Source: an uncultured Micrococcales bacterium
GTDB taxonomy: Bacteria > Actinomycetota > Actinomycetes > Actinomycetales > Microbacteriaceae
Assembly: GCA_903831585.1 (NCBI GenBank)
Contig: CAIKYE010000170.1
Span: forward strand, 1-5,224
Reading direction: 5' to 3'
Length of the DNA: 5,224 nucleotides
Shown: positions 1 to 5,224 of the stretch, in pieces
Numbering within the stretch: the stretch's first letter is position 1
How the letters are laid out: each line of letters starts with the position of its first letter
Position numbers and translations under genes: made by a program
Notes under the pieces: model-generated
Seen by the model: only the letters and a program-made list of their open reading frames with translations
Told to the model about the DNA's origin: nothing
Databases searched by the model: none

Positions 1-359
1 AGCACGCTCAAGCACTCCGCGACCTGAGCCTGCAGATTTTCTCGAGGGCAAGCGCCCTAGCCGAAAAGGCCGGTCTGATTTTGGCAGACACCAAATTTGA
101 GTTCGGTATCGATCCAGCTTCTGGCGACATCACTCTCGGTGATGAAGTTCTAACCCCAGACTCAAGCCGCTTCTGGGCGAAGCAATCATGGCTTGCCGGT
201 GACCGCCGCGACTCCTATGACAAGCAGATAGTGCGCAACTGGTTGGCTGACAACTGGAACCAAACGGGCAAGCCACCAGCGTTACCAAAGGAGATTGTTT
301 CTCAGACCGCAGAAAAATATGCAGAACTGGTTGAACGCCTAACCAGCGAAGTCGCCTAA
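1..359 (+). CDS. purC: Phosphoribosylaminoimidazole-succinocarboxamide synthase (SAICAR synthetase), 3' end only
   Basis: This is the C-terminal part of SAICAR synthetase, which joins CAIR and aspartate with ATP to make SAICAR, step 8 of de novo purine synthesis in the cytoplasm. The gene is cut by the left edge of the window; its frame begins at base 3 and leaves 118 codons plus TAA. Visible family blocks are ADTKFEFG near the start, then DEVLTPDSSRFW, then the DKQIVRNWL segment, followed by the usual helical tail. The TTG at 81 is an internal leucine, not a start. The gene lies on the same strand as purS, purQ and purL, which fits a purine cluster, but a 249-base gap separates it from purS. 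Nothing is broken in the visible part. The family call is very secure; the N-terminal ATP-binding half is not in view. Confidence 0.96.
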   Translation, partial: HAQALRDLSLQIFSRASALAEKAGLILADTKFEFGIDPASGDITLGDEVLTPDSSRFWAKQSWLAGDRRDSYDKQIVRNWLADNWNQTGKPPALPKEIVSQTAEKYAELVERLTSEVA

Positions 360-363
360 GTCT

Positions 364-507
364 TTAGCGGGGTGACTTGAGGGTTGACCCAAGAAGGCCA
401 AGAACCACCACCACAGGAAAGAGCAGCAGCATTAGTGCTGGCTTTGCCAATTTCTTGAGCACGAAAAGAGTCGCGACCGCCAATGCGAGCCACTGTTGTT
501 TATTCAT
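364..507 (-). CDS. Possible 47-aa small membrane protein, antisense in the purC-purS gap
   Basis: An ATG-initiated frame of 47 codons fills most of the gap between purC and purS on the opposite strand. The product starts MNKQQWLALAV and is very hydrophobic: one stretch at about residues 6-17, a basic KKLAK break at 18-22, then a stronger stretch at about 23-41 (PALMLLLFPVVVV...), ending in a basic tail (STLKSPR). That looks like one or two membrane segments with positive flanks rather than random translation. A stop lies 12 codons upstream in frame with no other ATG or GTG between, so this ATG is the only likely start. The ribosome site is weak: GGCGAGG lies about 14 bases before the ATG, farther than usual. 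It ends 4 bases beyond the purC stop and runs antisense to any purC-purS read-through transcript. I do not recognise a family. It could be spurious, since short hydrophobic frames occur by chance. Confidence 0.4.
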   Translation of the reverse strand: MNKQQWLALAVATLFVLKKLAKPALMLLLFPVVVVLGLLGSTLKSPR

Positions 508-541
508 GGCCCAAAGGTAAGCCTCGCCACCGACAACGCTC

Positions 542-547
542 TAAAAT
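542..547 (+). promoter_or_regulatory. Weak candidate -10 box for purSQL
   Basis: TAAAAT at this site differs from the TATAAT consensus at one position and lies 61 bases before the purS ATG. No convincing -35 hexamer is seen 16-18 bases upstream (the bases there read roughly AAGCCT). The leader it would produce can form a small hairpin: CGAGC (569-573) pairs with GCTCG (581-585), with GGGTT (552-556) against AACCC (589-593) outside it. It is equally possible that purSQL is transcribed by read-through from purC. Confidence 0.22.
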
Positions 548-599
548 AAAGGGGTTCGCCGATGTTGCCGAGCCCAAAATGCTCGAAAAACCCAAATTT

Positions 600-605
600 A
601 GGGGA
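600..605 (+). promoter_or_regulatory. Ribosome binding site that sets the purS start
   Basis: AGGGGA lies 3 bases before the ATG at 609, a slightly tight but usable Shine-Dalgarno. It decides between this ATG and an in-frame ATG at 483. The earlier ATG would add 42 residues of basic sequence with no counterpart in the PurS family, whose members begin directly with the first beta strand. Confidence 0.7.
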
Positions 606-608
606 AAC

Positions 609-857
609 ATGCCAAAGATCATCGTTGAGGTCATGCCAAAGGCTGATCTTCTAGACCCGCAGGGCAAGGCAGTGGCAAGCGCGCTGCAGCGCGGCGGCAA
701 CAAAGATGTGACGGGCGTGCGCATCGGCAAGCGCATCGAGCTTCACTTCGACCGCCCAATAACAGACACTGACCTGGCCAACGCACGCAAGATTGCCGAC
801 GAGTTTCTGAGCAATGCGGTTATCGAAGACGTCGTAAACGTCACCGTCGAGAACTAA
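609..857 (+). CDS. purS: Phosphoribosylformylglycinamidine synthase subunit PurS
   Basis: PurS is the small structural subunit of the three-part FGAM synthase. In the family it forms a dimer that bridges PurQ and PurL and is thought to help pass ammonia between them; it has no known catalysis of its own. The 82-residue product has the normal family length of about 80. It shows the first strand (PKIIVEVMPK), the LLDPQGKAV turn, the helix ending in ALQRGG, the VTGVRIGKRIELHF strand pair and the closing DVVNVTVEN strand. The start is fixed by the family N-terminus and by AGGGGA just upstream; the frame stays open back to 483, but that extension is not PurS-like. It is followed after 3 bases by purQ, so the two are almost certainly co-translated. 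Confidence 0.95.
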   Translation: MPKIIVEVMPKADLLDPQGKAVASALQRGGNKDVTGVRIGKRIELHFDRPITDTDLANARKIADEFLSNAVIEDVVNVTVEN

Positions 858-860
858 CGC

Positions 861-1556
861 ATGAAGATCGGTGTAGTCACTTTTCCTGGCACCTTGGACG
901 ATCGCGACGCGGCCCGCGCTATTCGTCTTGCCGGTGGCGAGCCGGTTTCGCTTTGGCATGCAGACACCAAGCTGCAAAAAGTTGATGCGGTGGTTTTGCC
1001 AGGTGGTTTCTCATACGGTGACTATTTGCGTTGCGGCGCAATCGCAGCGCAAGCGCCAGTCATGAAAGAGATCATCAAAAAGGCAAACGAGGGTTTGCCG
1101 GTACTGGGAATTTGCAACGGCTTTCAGGTTCTCGTTGAGTCGCACCTGCTACCCGGTGGTTTGATTCGCAACGAACACCAGCACTTCATCTGCCGCGATC
1201 AGAAACTACGTGTCGAGAATGTCGACACGGCTTGGACCAACCAGTTCACACTCAATCAAGAGATCACCATTCCCCTAAAGAATGGTGAGGGCGGTTATAT
1301 CGCAACCCAAGAAGAACTCGCTCGTCTCGAAGGCGAAGGCCTAATCACATTTAGATATCTAGATTTGAACCCGAACGGTTCGATGAATGACATCGCGGGT
1401 TTGCGCAACGAGCGTGGCAACGTTGTTGGTTTAATGCCACACCCTGAGCACGCGGTTGAACCAGGCTTTGGGCCAGACACCGATGTCGCAATGCGCAGCG
1501 GCGTTGACGGTTTGTTGTTCTTCAAGTCAGTGCTGAACGCACTAGTTAGCGCGTAA
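861..1556 (+). CDS. purQ: Phosphoribosylformylglycinamidine synthase, glutamine amidotransferase subunit PurQ
   Basis: PurQ hydrolyses glutamine and supplies ammonia to PurL for converting FGAR to FGAM. The 231-residue length is typical. It is a class I amidotransferase: the nucleophile is Cys85 in GICNGFQ (83-89), and the partner residues are His194 and Glu196 in the MPHPE motif (192-196). [11 protein letters not shown] (47-57) matches the conserved family loop near the active site, and PNGS (171-174) is a further family block. All catalytic residues are present, so it should be active. The ATG follows the purS stop after 3 bases, with only a weak purine stretch (GAGAA, about 7 bases upstream) as ribosome site, which suggests translational coupling. 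Four bases separate its stop from purL. Confidence 0.97.
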   Translation: MKIGVVTFPGTLDDRDAARAIRLAGGEPVSLWHADTKLQKVDAVVLPGGFSYGDYLRCGAIAAQAPVMKEIIKKANEGLPVLGICNGFQVLVESHLLPGGLIRNEHQHFICRDQKLRVENVDTAWTNQFTLNQEITIPLKNGEGGYIATQEELARLEGEGLITFRYLDLNPNGSMNDIAGLRNERGNVVGLMPHPEHAVEPGFGPDTDVAMRSGVDGLLFFKSVLNALVSA

Positions 1557-1560
1557 ATTC

Positions 1561-3870
1561 ATGGCACTGTTCAAAAAGAAGATTGCATCAGGCGTTGACA
1601 CAACCGCGCACGCTGCCGAGACTCCAGACAAAGACCAGCCCTGGAAAGAACTCGGACTTAAAGAAGACGAGTACGCGCGCATCCGTGAGATTCTCGGTCG
1701 TCGTCCGACCAGCGCCGAGCTGGCCATGTATTCGGTGATGTGGTCTGAGCACTGCTCTTACAAGTCTTCGAAGATTTACCTTCGTCAGTTCGGTGAGAAA
1801 GTCACCGACGAGATGAAGAAGCACCTGATGGTTGGCATGGGTGAAAACGCCGGCGTTGTTGACATTGGCGAGGGCTGGGCGGTTACCTTCAAGGTCGAGA
1901 GCCACAACCACCCCAGTTACATCGAGCCATTTCAGGGTGCTGCGACCGGCATCGGCGGAATTGTTCGCGACATCTTGACCATGGGCGCGCGTCCAATCGC
2001 GGTCATGGATCAGCTTCGCTTCGGAGCGGTCGAGAACCCAGACACCGCTCGCGTTGTCAACGGCGTGGTGAGCGGCATCTCTTTCTATGGCAACTGCCTG
2101 GGCCTGCCAAACATCGGTGGCGAAACCGTTTTTGATCGCGTCTATCAGGGCAACCCCTTGGTGAACGCGCTTAGCATCGGCGCTCTGCGTCACGAAGACC
2201 TAAAGCTTGCGATTGCCTCGAACCCCGGCGATCTTGTAATTCTGTTTGGTGCTCGCACCGGTGCCGATGGAATCGGTGGTGTCTCGGTTCTAGCATCAGA
2301 AACTTTTGACAGCACAGGACCTTCGCGCAGACCTGCGGTTCAGGTTGGCGACCCGTTTGCCGAAAAAGTTTTAATTGAGTGCTGCCTCGAGCTTTACAAG
2401 GCAAATGTTGTTGCCGGTATTCAAGACCTCGGCGGTGCGGGTTTGTCATGCGCAACTAGCGAGCTTGCTTCGAACGGTAACGCCGGCATGCGTGTTCAGT
2501 TGCAAAAAGTTTTGAAGCGCGACGAGTCACTCACTCCAGAAGAAATTCTGATGAGCGAATCGCAAGAGCGCATGATGGCAATCGTTCCAAAGAAAGATCG
2601 TAAGAAGTTCGAAGCAATTGTAGACAAGTGGGAAGTCGAATTCTCGATTCTCGGCGAAGTTATTTCTGAGCCGCGCCTCTTCATCAACTGGGGTGACGAA
2701 GAGATTGTCAACGTTCCGCCACGCACGGTTGCGCACGACGGTCCGGTTTACGAACGTCCGGTTGCGTTTCCTTCATACCAAGATGTGCTCAACGCAGACA
2801 CCGTTCACGCGCGTGGCCTGTATCGCGCGAACGACAGTGGCAGCGACCTCGGTGCGCAACTCTGGCAGATTGTCACTTCACCTAATCAAGCATCGAAGTC
2901 TTGGATCACCGATCAGTATGACCACTACGTCGGTGGCAACACAGCTCTTGCAATGCCAGACGACAGCGGCATGATTCGCGTTAGCGAAACCACCGGACTC
3001 GGTGTTTCGATTGCTACCGATGCGAACGGCCGTTTCTGCCAGCTCGACCCCTACCAGGGTGCTCGTTTGGCTCTCGCAGAGGCCTACCGAAATGTAGCGG
3101 TTGGTGGCGCCAAGCCTATGGCCGTGACCAATTGCCTCAACTTTGGCAGCCCAGAGAACCCCGAGGTCATGTGGCAATTCAAGCAGGCAACCGCCGGACT
3201 AGCCGATGGCTGCCTCGAACTTGGCATTCCGGTTACCGGCGGTAACGTCTCTTTCTATAACCAGACCGGTGATATTGCGATTCACCCGACCCCGGTGGTG
3301 GGCGTTCTTGGCGTTATCGATGATGTCGCAAGGCGCATACCGTCTGGTTGGCAGGATGCCGGCAACAACATCTATCTGCTCGGAGTGACCCGCGATGAAC
3401 TGGATGGGTCGGTCTGGGCCGATGTTATTCACGATCACCTGGGTGGCCGTCCGCCTGTTGTTGACCTAGCTCACGAGGCCGCTCTGGCCGACCTGATGCA
3501 CGGAGCTTCACTTCAGGGTCTGATTGAGTCTGCCCACGACCTCAGTGAGGCTGGCTTGGCACAGGCTCTAGTTGAATCGTGTTTCAGATTCAACATGGGT
3601 GCCCGCATCTGGCTAGATGAGATTTGCGAACGCGACAATGTTGACCGCACCTGTGCACTGTTCAGTGAATCGACGGGACGCGTTTTGGTTTCAGTTGGTC
3701 GTGAAGACGACGTCAAGTTTGCAGGGCTTTGCGAAGCTCGCGGAATTCCGGTACTTCGAATTGGTGTGACCGATGACTCTGGCGAAATTGAAATTCAGGA
3801 TGTTTCAACATTCGATCTCACCGAGATGCGCACCGCGTTCAAGGCAACGCTGCCTGCACTCTTCGGTTAA
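1561..3870 (+). CDS. purL: Phosphoribosylformylglycinamidine synthase subunit PurL (small form)
   Basis: PurL is the synthetase subunit that uses ATP and ammonia from PurQ to turn FGAR into FGAM in the cytoplasm. At 769 residues it is the small PurL type, which needs separate PurQ and PurS; the large type of about 1300 residues carries its own amidotransferase. Visible blocks in order are WSEHCSYK (61-68), with the conserved histidine at 64; [12 protein letters not shown] (92-103); VESHNHPS (112-119), the nucleotide-binding loop; [14 protein letters not shown] (124-137); GGETVFD (186-192); the [11 protein letters not shown] segment (329-339); and, in the second half, [16 protein letters not shown] (514-529), [10 protein letters not shown] (558-567) and [10 protein letters not shown] (657-666). 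The two halves are the expected repeated PurM-like folds. There is no clear Shine-Dalgarno before the ATG, so translation probably depends on coupling to purQ 4 bases upstream. The first 20 or so residues are lysine-rich and poorly conserved, as is usual. Its stop overlaps the stop of the converging gene. Confidence 0.98.
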   Translation: MALFKKKIASGVDTTAHAAETPDKDQPWKELGLKEDEYARIREILGRRPTSAELAMYSVMWSEHCSYKSSKIYLRQFGEKVTDEMKKHLMVGMGENAGVVDIGEGWAVTFKVESHNHPSYIEPFQGAATGIGGIVRDILTMGARPIAVMDQLRFGAVENPDTARVVNGVVSGISFYGNCLGLPNIGGETVFDRVYQGNPLVNALSIGALRHEDLKLAIASNPGDLVILFGARTGADGIGGVSVLASETFDSTGPSRRPAVQVGDPFAEKVLIECCLELYKANVVAGIQDLGGAGLSCATSELASNGNAGMRVQLQKVLKRDESLTPEEILMSESQERMMAIVPKKDRKKFEAIVDKWEVEFSILGEVISEPRLFINWGDEEIVNVPPRTVAHDGPVYERPVAFPSYQDVLNADTVHARGLYRANDSGSDLGAQLWQIVTSPNQASKSWITDQYDHYVGGNTALAMPDDSGMIRVSETTGLGVSIATDANGRFCQLDPYQGARLALAEAYRNVAVGGAKPMAVTNCLNFGSPENPEVMWQFKQATAGLADGCLELGIPVTGGNVSFYNQTGDIAIHPTPVVGVLGVIDDVARRIPSGWQDAGNNIYLLGVTRDELDGSVWADVIHDHLGGRPPVVDLAHEAALADLMHGASLQGLIESAHDLSEAGLAQALVESCFRFNMGARIWLDEICERDNVDRTCALFSESTGRVLVSVGREDDVKFAGLCEARGIPVLRIGVTDDSGEIEIQDVSTFDLTEMRTAFKATLPALFG

Positions 3871-4229
3871 TCGTCTTCGAGAGGCTTTACCTGCTCACCA
3901 CCGATCATGAAGCGATCGATCTGGTCCATATCCATCCAGAAGAACTCACTCGTGCCGCTGCTCTGAACTTGCGTGAAAATCTCCTCGCCTTGACCAGCTT
4001 TGATTGCCTCCTCGACAAGATCGAGAAAAGTCGTTTGGATCTTCATCTTTAGAGCCATGGCAACATCTGTCGCAGCTGACTCAGAGAGGCTGTAGACGGC
4101 CTCGCGATCTTGGGCATCGGCATAGATTTTGTATCCCGATTTTTGCTGTTCGATTCGCACGTGATCTAAACGTGTCTTGAAGCTGATGCTCTTTGTTGTT
4201 CGGGTGTATTTAATTGCTACCTCCCGCAA
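3867..4229 (-). CDS. Unrecognised small protein of about 115-120 aa with an uncertain, probably non-AUG start
   Basis: I do not recognise the family. The frame looks real: it is open for the full length with ordinary mixed composition. No signal peptide or membrane segment is seen. The N-terminal third is rich in alternating polar and aliphatic residues, likely beta strands ([17 protein letters not shown], then GYKIYADAQ). A likely helix follows at about 50-80 ([20 protein letters not shown]...), and the C-terminus is aromatic and acidic ([13 protein letters not shown], ending PLEDD). The coordinates given run to the most distal possible start, TTG at 4229-4227, but that codon has no Shine-Dalgarno and sits in a hairpin loop. 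GGGAGG (4225-4220) instead points to ATT at 4214-4212, giving 115 residues. A GTG at 4160 is the next option and lacks a ribosome site. No ATG or GTG exists between the upstream stop (4250-4248) and the ATT codon. It converges on purL with a 4-base overlap. Its upstream region holds a large inverted repeat. Confidence 0.72.
   Translation of the reverse strand: MREVAIKYTRTTKSISFKTRLDHVRIEQQKSGYKIYADAQDREAVYSLSESAATDVAMALKMKIQTTFLDLVEEAIKAGQGEEIFTQVQSSGTSEFFWMDMDQIDRFMIGGEQVKPLEDD
4220..4225 (-). promoter_or_regulatory. Strong Shine-Dalgarno in front of an ATT codon
   Basis: Read on the - strand, GGGAGG is followed by the five bases TAGCA and then ATT (4214-4212), in frame with the unrecognised gene. 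This is the best ribosome site in the window and its spacing suits an ATT start. ATT starts are rare but known, for example in E. coli infC. The first three G residues also belong to a local hairpin: CCCGC (4236-4232) pairs with GCGGG (4227-4223) around a CCTT loop. Confidence 0.5.
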
Positions 4230-4310
4230 GGGCGGGGTCGGGGGTGCTCAACGACTAATGAACAAACAGAAAGGGATAAATACGAAGATCAGTTGAGCAC
4301 CCTCGCCCTT
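4228..4310. repeat. Large imperfect inverted repeat with a 39-base spacer
   Basis: The left arm spans 4228-4252 and the right arm 4292-4310. The inner part is a perfect 11-base match: GGGTGCTCAAC at 4242-4252 against GTTGAGCACCC at 4292-4302. The outer part is a perfect 7-base match: AAGGGCG at 4228-4234 against CGCCCTT at 4304-4310. Between them the left arm has 7 extra bases (4235-4241) against a single T (4303) on the right. The total is 18 base pairs. The spacer (4253-4291) is A-rich on the + strand and has no obvious inner structure. On the + strand the right arm is followed by a T-rich stretch (ACTTTCTATTTG), so a terminator reading is possible, though the loop is unusually large. No flanking target duplication or transposase is seen. 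Confidence 0.75.
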
Positions 4311-4345
4311 ACTTTCTATTTGTATAGGTACCCACCGACATTTAT

Positions 4346-4936
4346 TCAGGCCGCGCGGCGAACCGCGTCGGGGCCGAATGCCCGCTTGACCGGGTACTCC
4401 AAGTACTCGCACCACTCTTCGAGGCGTTCGTCTCTCCACATGTAGTCGCGGGCGACCTGAGCAAGTGCTGCCCAATAGAAGACATCGATCAGGTCGATGT
4501 CGAATGCGTTCATCTCGCCTCGATTAAAGCCCTGCCCGAGCACCCGGCGAAGGGTTGGTGGCACAACCGAAAGTCCGAAGCGATGCAGAACCTCCATAAC
4601 CCGAAACTCAATCTGACGAGCGCGCAGTGGCTGCCAGATCTCGTTGCCCCCGCTGAGCGTCTCATTTGGCCCGCTAGGCAGGTGCAAGAGCCGGTTGATG
4701 CGAATGGCGTGGCTGGTGCGGGCTTCATCCAAGAGGTCAAAGAGGTCTTCGAACTTGTCGAGTTCATAGCCCACGCGGCGAAGGTCTAGACGGTCGGCAT
4801 AGTAGGTGAAGCGATAGAACGGGACGTGCCTTGAGCTGGCGAAAGCCACTTGGGTTGGGCCACCGCCCCAAAGTTCGGCGGCCTCATCGACGGCATCAAA
4901 GTCGTCTAGATCGTCGCGTTCAAAGTTCACAGGCAT
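4346..4936 (-). CDS. Unrecognised 196-aa soluble protein
   Basis: I do not recognise a family. The chosen ATG (4936-4934) gives 196 residues. A GTG 27 bases farther upstream (4963) would add nine residues, but the ATG has the purine-rich GAGAGAG a few bases before it, while the GTG has no such site. The N-terminus is strongly acidic (FERDDLDDFDAVDEAAELW, 5-23). A basic and aromatic middle follows (RHVPFYRFTYYADRLDLRR, 36-54), then likely helices with a central GPNETLSGGNEIW loop (89-101). The C-terminal part contains FDIDLIDVFYWAALAQVARDY (145-165) and ends in a basic tail (FGPDAVRRAA). The aliphatic and aromatic run at 149-162 is broken by acidic residues, so I read it as a buried helix rather than a membrane segment; no signal peptide is seen. 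It diverges from the membrane gene at 4988 and is followed after 116-131 bases by another unrecognised - strand gene. Confidence 0.8.
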   Translation of the reverse strand: MPVNFERDDLDDFDAVDEAAELWGGGPTQVAFASSRHVPFYRFTYYADRLDLRRVGYELDKFEDLFDLLDEARTSHAIRINRLLHLPSGPNETLSGGNEIWQPLRARQIEFRVMEVLHRFGLSVVPPTLRRVLGQGFNRGEMNAFDIDLIDVFYWAALAQVARDYMWRDERLEEWCEYLEYPVKRAFGPDAVRRAA

Positions 4937-4974
4937 ATTCTCTCTCGCCCAAGGCAGAGGCACAAACGTAAAGG

Positions 4975-4980
4975 TAATCT
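4975..4980 (+). promoter_or_regulatory. Candidate -10 box for a leaderless transcript
   Basis: TAATCT fits the actinobacterial TAnnnT -10 pattern and ends 7 bases before the A of the ATG at 4988. A start of transcription at or within a base of the ATG would give a leaderless mRNA, which is common in actinobacteria. There is no Shine-Dalgarno at normal spacing; the nearest purine run, AAAGG, ends 13 bases upstream. No recognisable -35 hexamer is present. Confidence 0.4.
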
Positions 4981-4987
4981 TGCAGTT

Positions 4988-5224
4988 ATGACTAAAGAGA
5001 CGGCCAAAAAGAAATTCACCTGGGGATGGTCTGAATCTGTCATTGCCGTTTCACTCATCGGGTTGGCCGCGGTTGCCGGCACCGTTTATTTAGGCACAGT
5101 CGAAAAACCAGCCCAGCAGGCGCGTGACGAAAAAGTGGCCTGCTCGAACTTCAACACCGCTCTTGAAAACGCCTACAAGACGACAAACATCAACGACTTT
5201 TACTTCGCGCTGTTTCGTGGTGCA
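4988..5224 (+). CDS. Single-pass membrane protein, N-terminal part, cut by the window edge
   Basis: An ATG-initiated frame stays open for 79 codons to the end of the window. The product has a short basic cytoplasmic N-terminus (MTKETAKKKFTWGW), one hydrophobic membrane helix at about 17-37 (SVIAVSLIGLAAVAG then TVYLGT), and a polar continuation probably outside the cell (EKPAQQARDEKVACSNFNTAL...) with one cysteine at 52. Positive residues before the helix favour an N-in, C-out topology; there is no small-residue cleavage site I would trust and no lipobox at the cysteine. The family is not recognised from this fragment. It diverges from the 196-aa gene across 51 bases, so the two promoters must lie back to back or overlap. 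The start is supported by the strong topology signal directly after it and by the TAATCT box suited to a leaderless message. Confidence 0.8.
   Translation, partial: MTKETAKKKFTWGWSESVIAVSLIGLAAVAGTVYLGTVEKPAQQARDEKVACSNFNTALENAYKTTNINDFYFALFRGA

Larger units (their letters stand above)
4212..4326 (-). promoter_or_regulatory. Possible structured 5' leader of the 3867-4229 gene
   Basis: On the - strand a weak -10-like hexamer TATACA (4326-4321) would start transcription around 4315-4312, just before the inverted repeat. That gives a leader of about 100 bases covering both arms, the local hairpin and the Shine-Dalgarno. The long stem (4310-4292 with 4252-4228) uses bases 4234-4232 that the local hairpin (4236-4232 with 4227-4223) also needs, so the two folds compete. 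The local fold hides the GGG of the Shine-Dalgarno and the long stem leaves it free. No good -35 box is visible, and no known riboswitch class is recognised. This is inference from pairing by eye. Confidence 0.3.

Noticed and set aside
81..359. Short gene starting with TTG at 81
   Set aside because: The frame is open to the left edge and encodes SAICAR synthetase sequence before 81, so the TTG is internal to purC.
376..393. Hairpin CTTG-A-GG...CCC-AAG just after purC as a terminator
   Set aside because: The stem is about six pairs with a bulge and there is no T-run after it.
483..608. In-frame 42-residue N-terminal extension of PurS from an ATG at 483
   Set aside because: The extension is basic and unlike PurS, the family starts at MPKIIVEV, and AGGGGA sits right before the ATG at 609.
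651..977. 108-codon - strand frame across purS and purQ
   Set aside because: It is antisense to two secure genes, with no domain or ribosome site to support it.
1588..2193. 201-codon - strand frame inside purL
   Set aside because: It lies wholly within purL, has no recognisable product, and is explained by purL codon bias on the other strand.
3843..3854. GGCA-ACGC-TGCC hairpin near the purL stop as a terminator
   Set aside because: The four-pair stem lies inside coding sequence with no T-tract on either strand.
4258..4296. 12-codon + strand peptide (MNKQKGINTKIS) inside the spacer of the inverted repeat
   Set aside because: There is no ribosome site and no + strand gene downstream for it to control; this length is expected by chance.
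4248..4475. 75-codon - strand frame running out of the 196-aa gene into the inverted repeat
   Set aside because: It overlaps the better supported gene in another frame, is arginine-rich in the way of an out-of-frame shadow, and has no clear start signal.
4936..4963. GTG start at 4963 for the 196-aa gene
   Set aside because: No purine-rich ribosome site precedes it, while GAGAGAG precedes the ATG at 4936; it would also crowd the divergent promoter region.

Overview
The window reads as chromosomal DNA of a Gram-positive actinobacterium, most likely a Microbacteriaceae relative with a compact genome. The basis is the wording of the purine proteins (an actinobacterial-type PurL with the WSEHCSYK and [15 protein letters not shown] blocks), the three-part PurS/PurQ/PurL form of FGAM synthase, moderate GC content and very short intergenic gaps. 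The placement comes from family resemblance recalled by eye, not from a search.

Left part (1-3870, + strand): the 3' end of purC (SAICAR synthetase), a 249-base gap, then purS, purQ and purL packed with gaps of 3 and 4 bases. PurS, PurQ and PurL together form phosphoribosylformylglycinamidine (FGAM) synthase, step 4 of de novo IMP synthesis. PurQ releases ammonia from glutamine, PurL uses ATP and ammonia to convert FGAR to FGAM, and PurS holds the complex together. PurC acts later in the same pathway. All three FGAM synthase subunits look intact. The purC-purS gap holds a plausible 47-codon membrane peptide on the - strand (364-507) and a weak candidate promoter and hairpin before purS.

Middle (3867-4345): an unrecognised - strand gene converges on purL, and the two stop codons share the palindrome TTAA, so there is no room for an intergenic terminator. 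This gene has no ordinary start codon well placed behind a ribosome site. The good Shine-Dalgarno GGGAGG sits just ahead of an ATT codon. Directly upstream is a striking inverted repeat (arms 4228-4252 and 4292-4310). One arm can also fold locally onto the Shine-Dalgarno, which suggests a structured regulatory leader. This is the most interesting spot in the window.

Right part (4346-5224): a second unrecognised - strand gene (196 aa, soluble, acidic N-terminus) and, divergent from it across only 51 bases, the start of a + strand gene for a single-pass membrane protein that runs off the end. The latter has a TAnnnT box at the right distance for a leaderless transcript.

I see no mobile element, CRISPR array, tRNA or rRNA, and no clearly undescribed multi-gene system. 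The candidates for novelty are the leader/inverted repeat, the non-AUG start and the small antisense membrane ORF.
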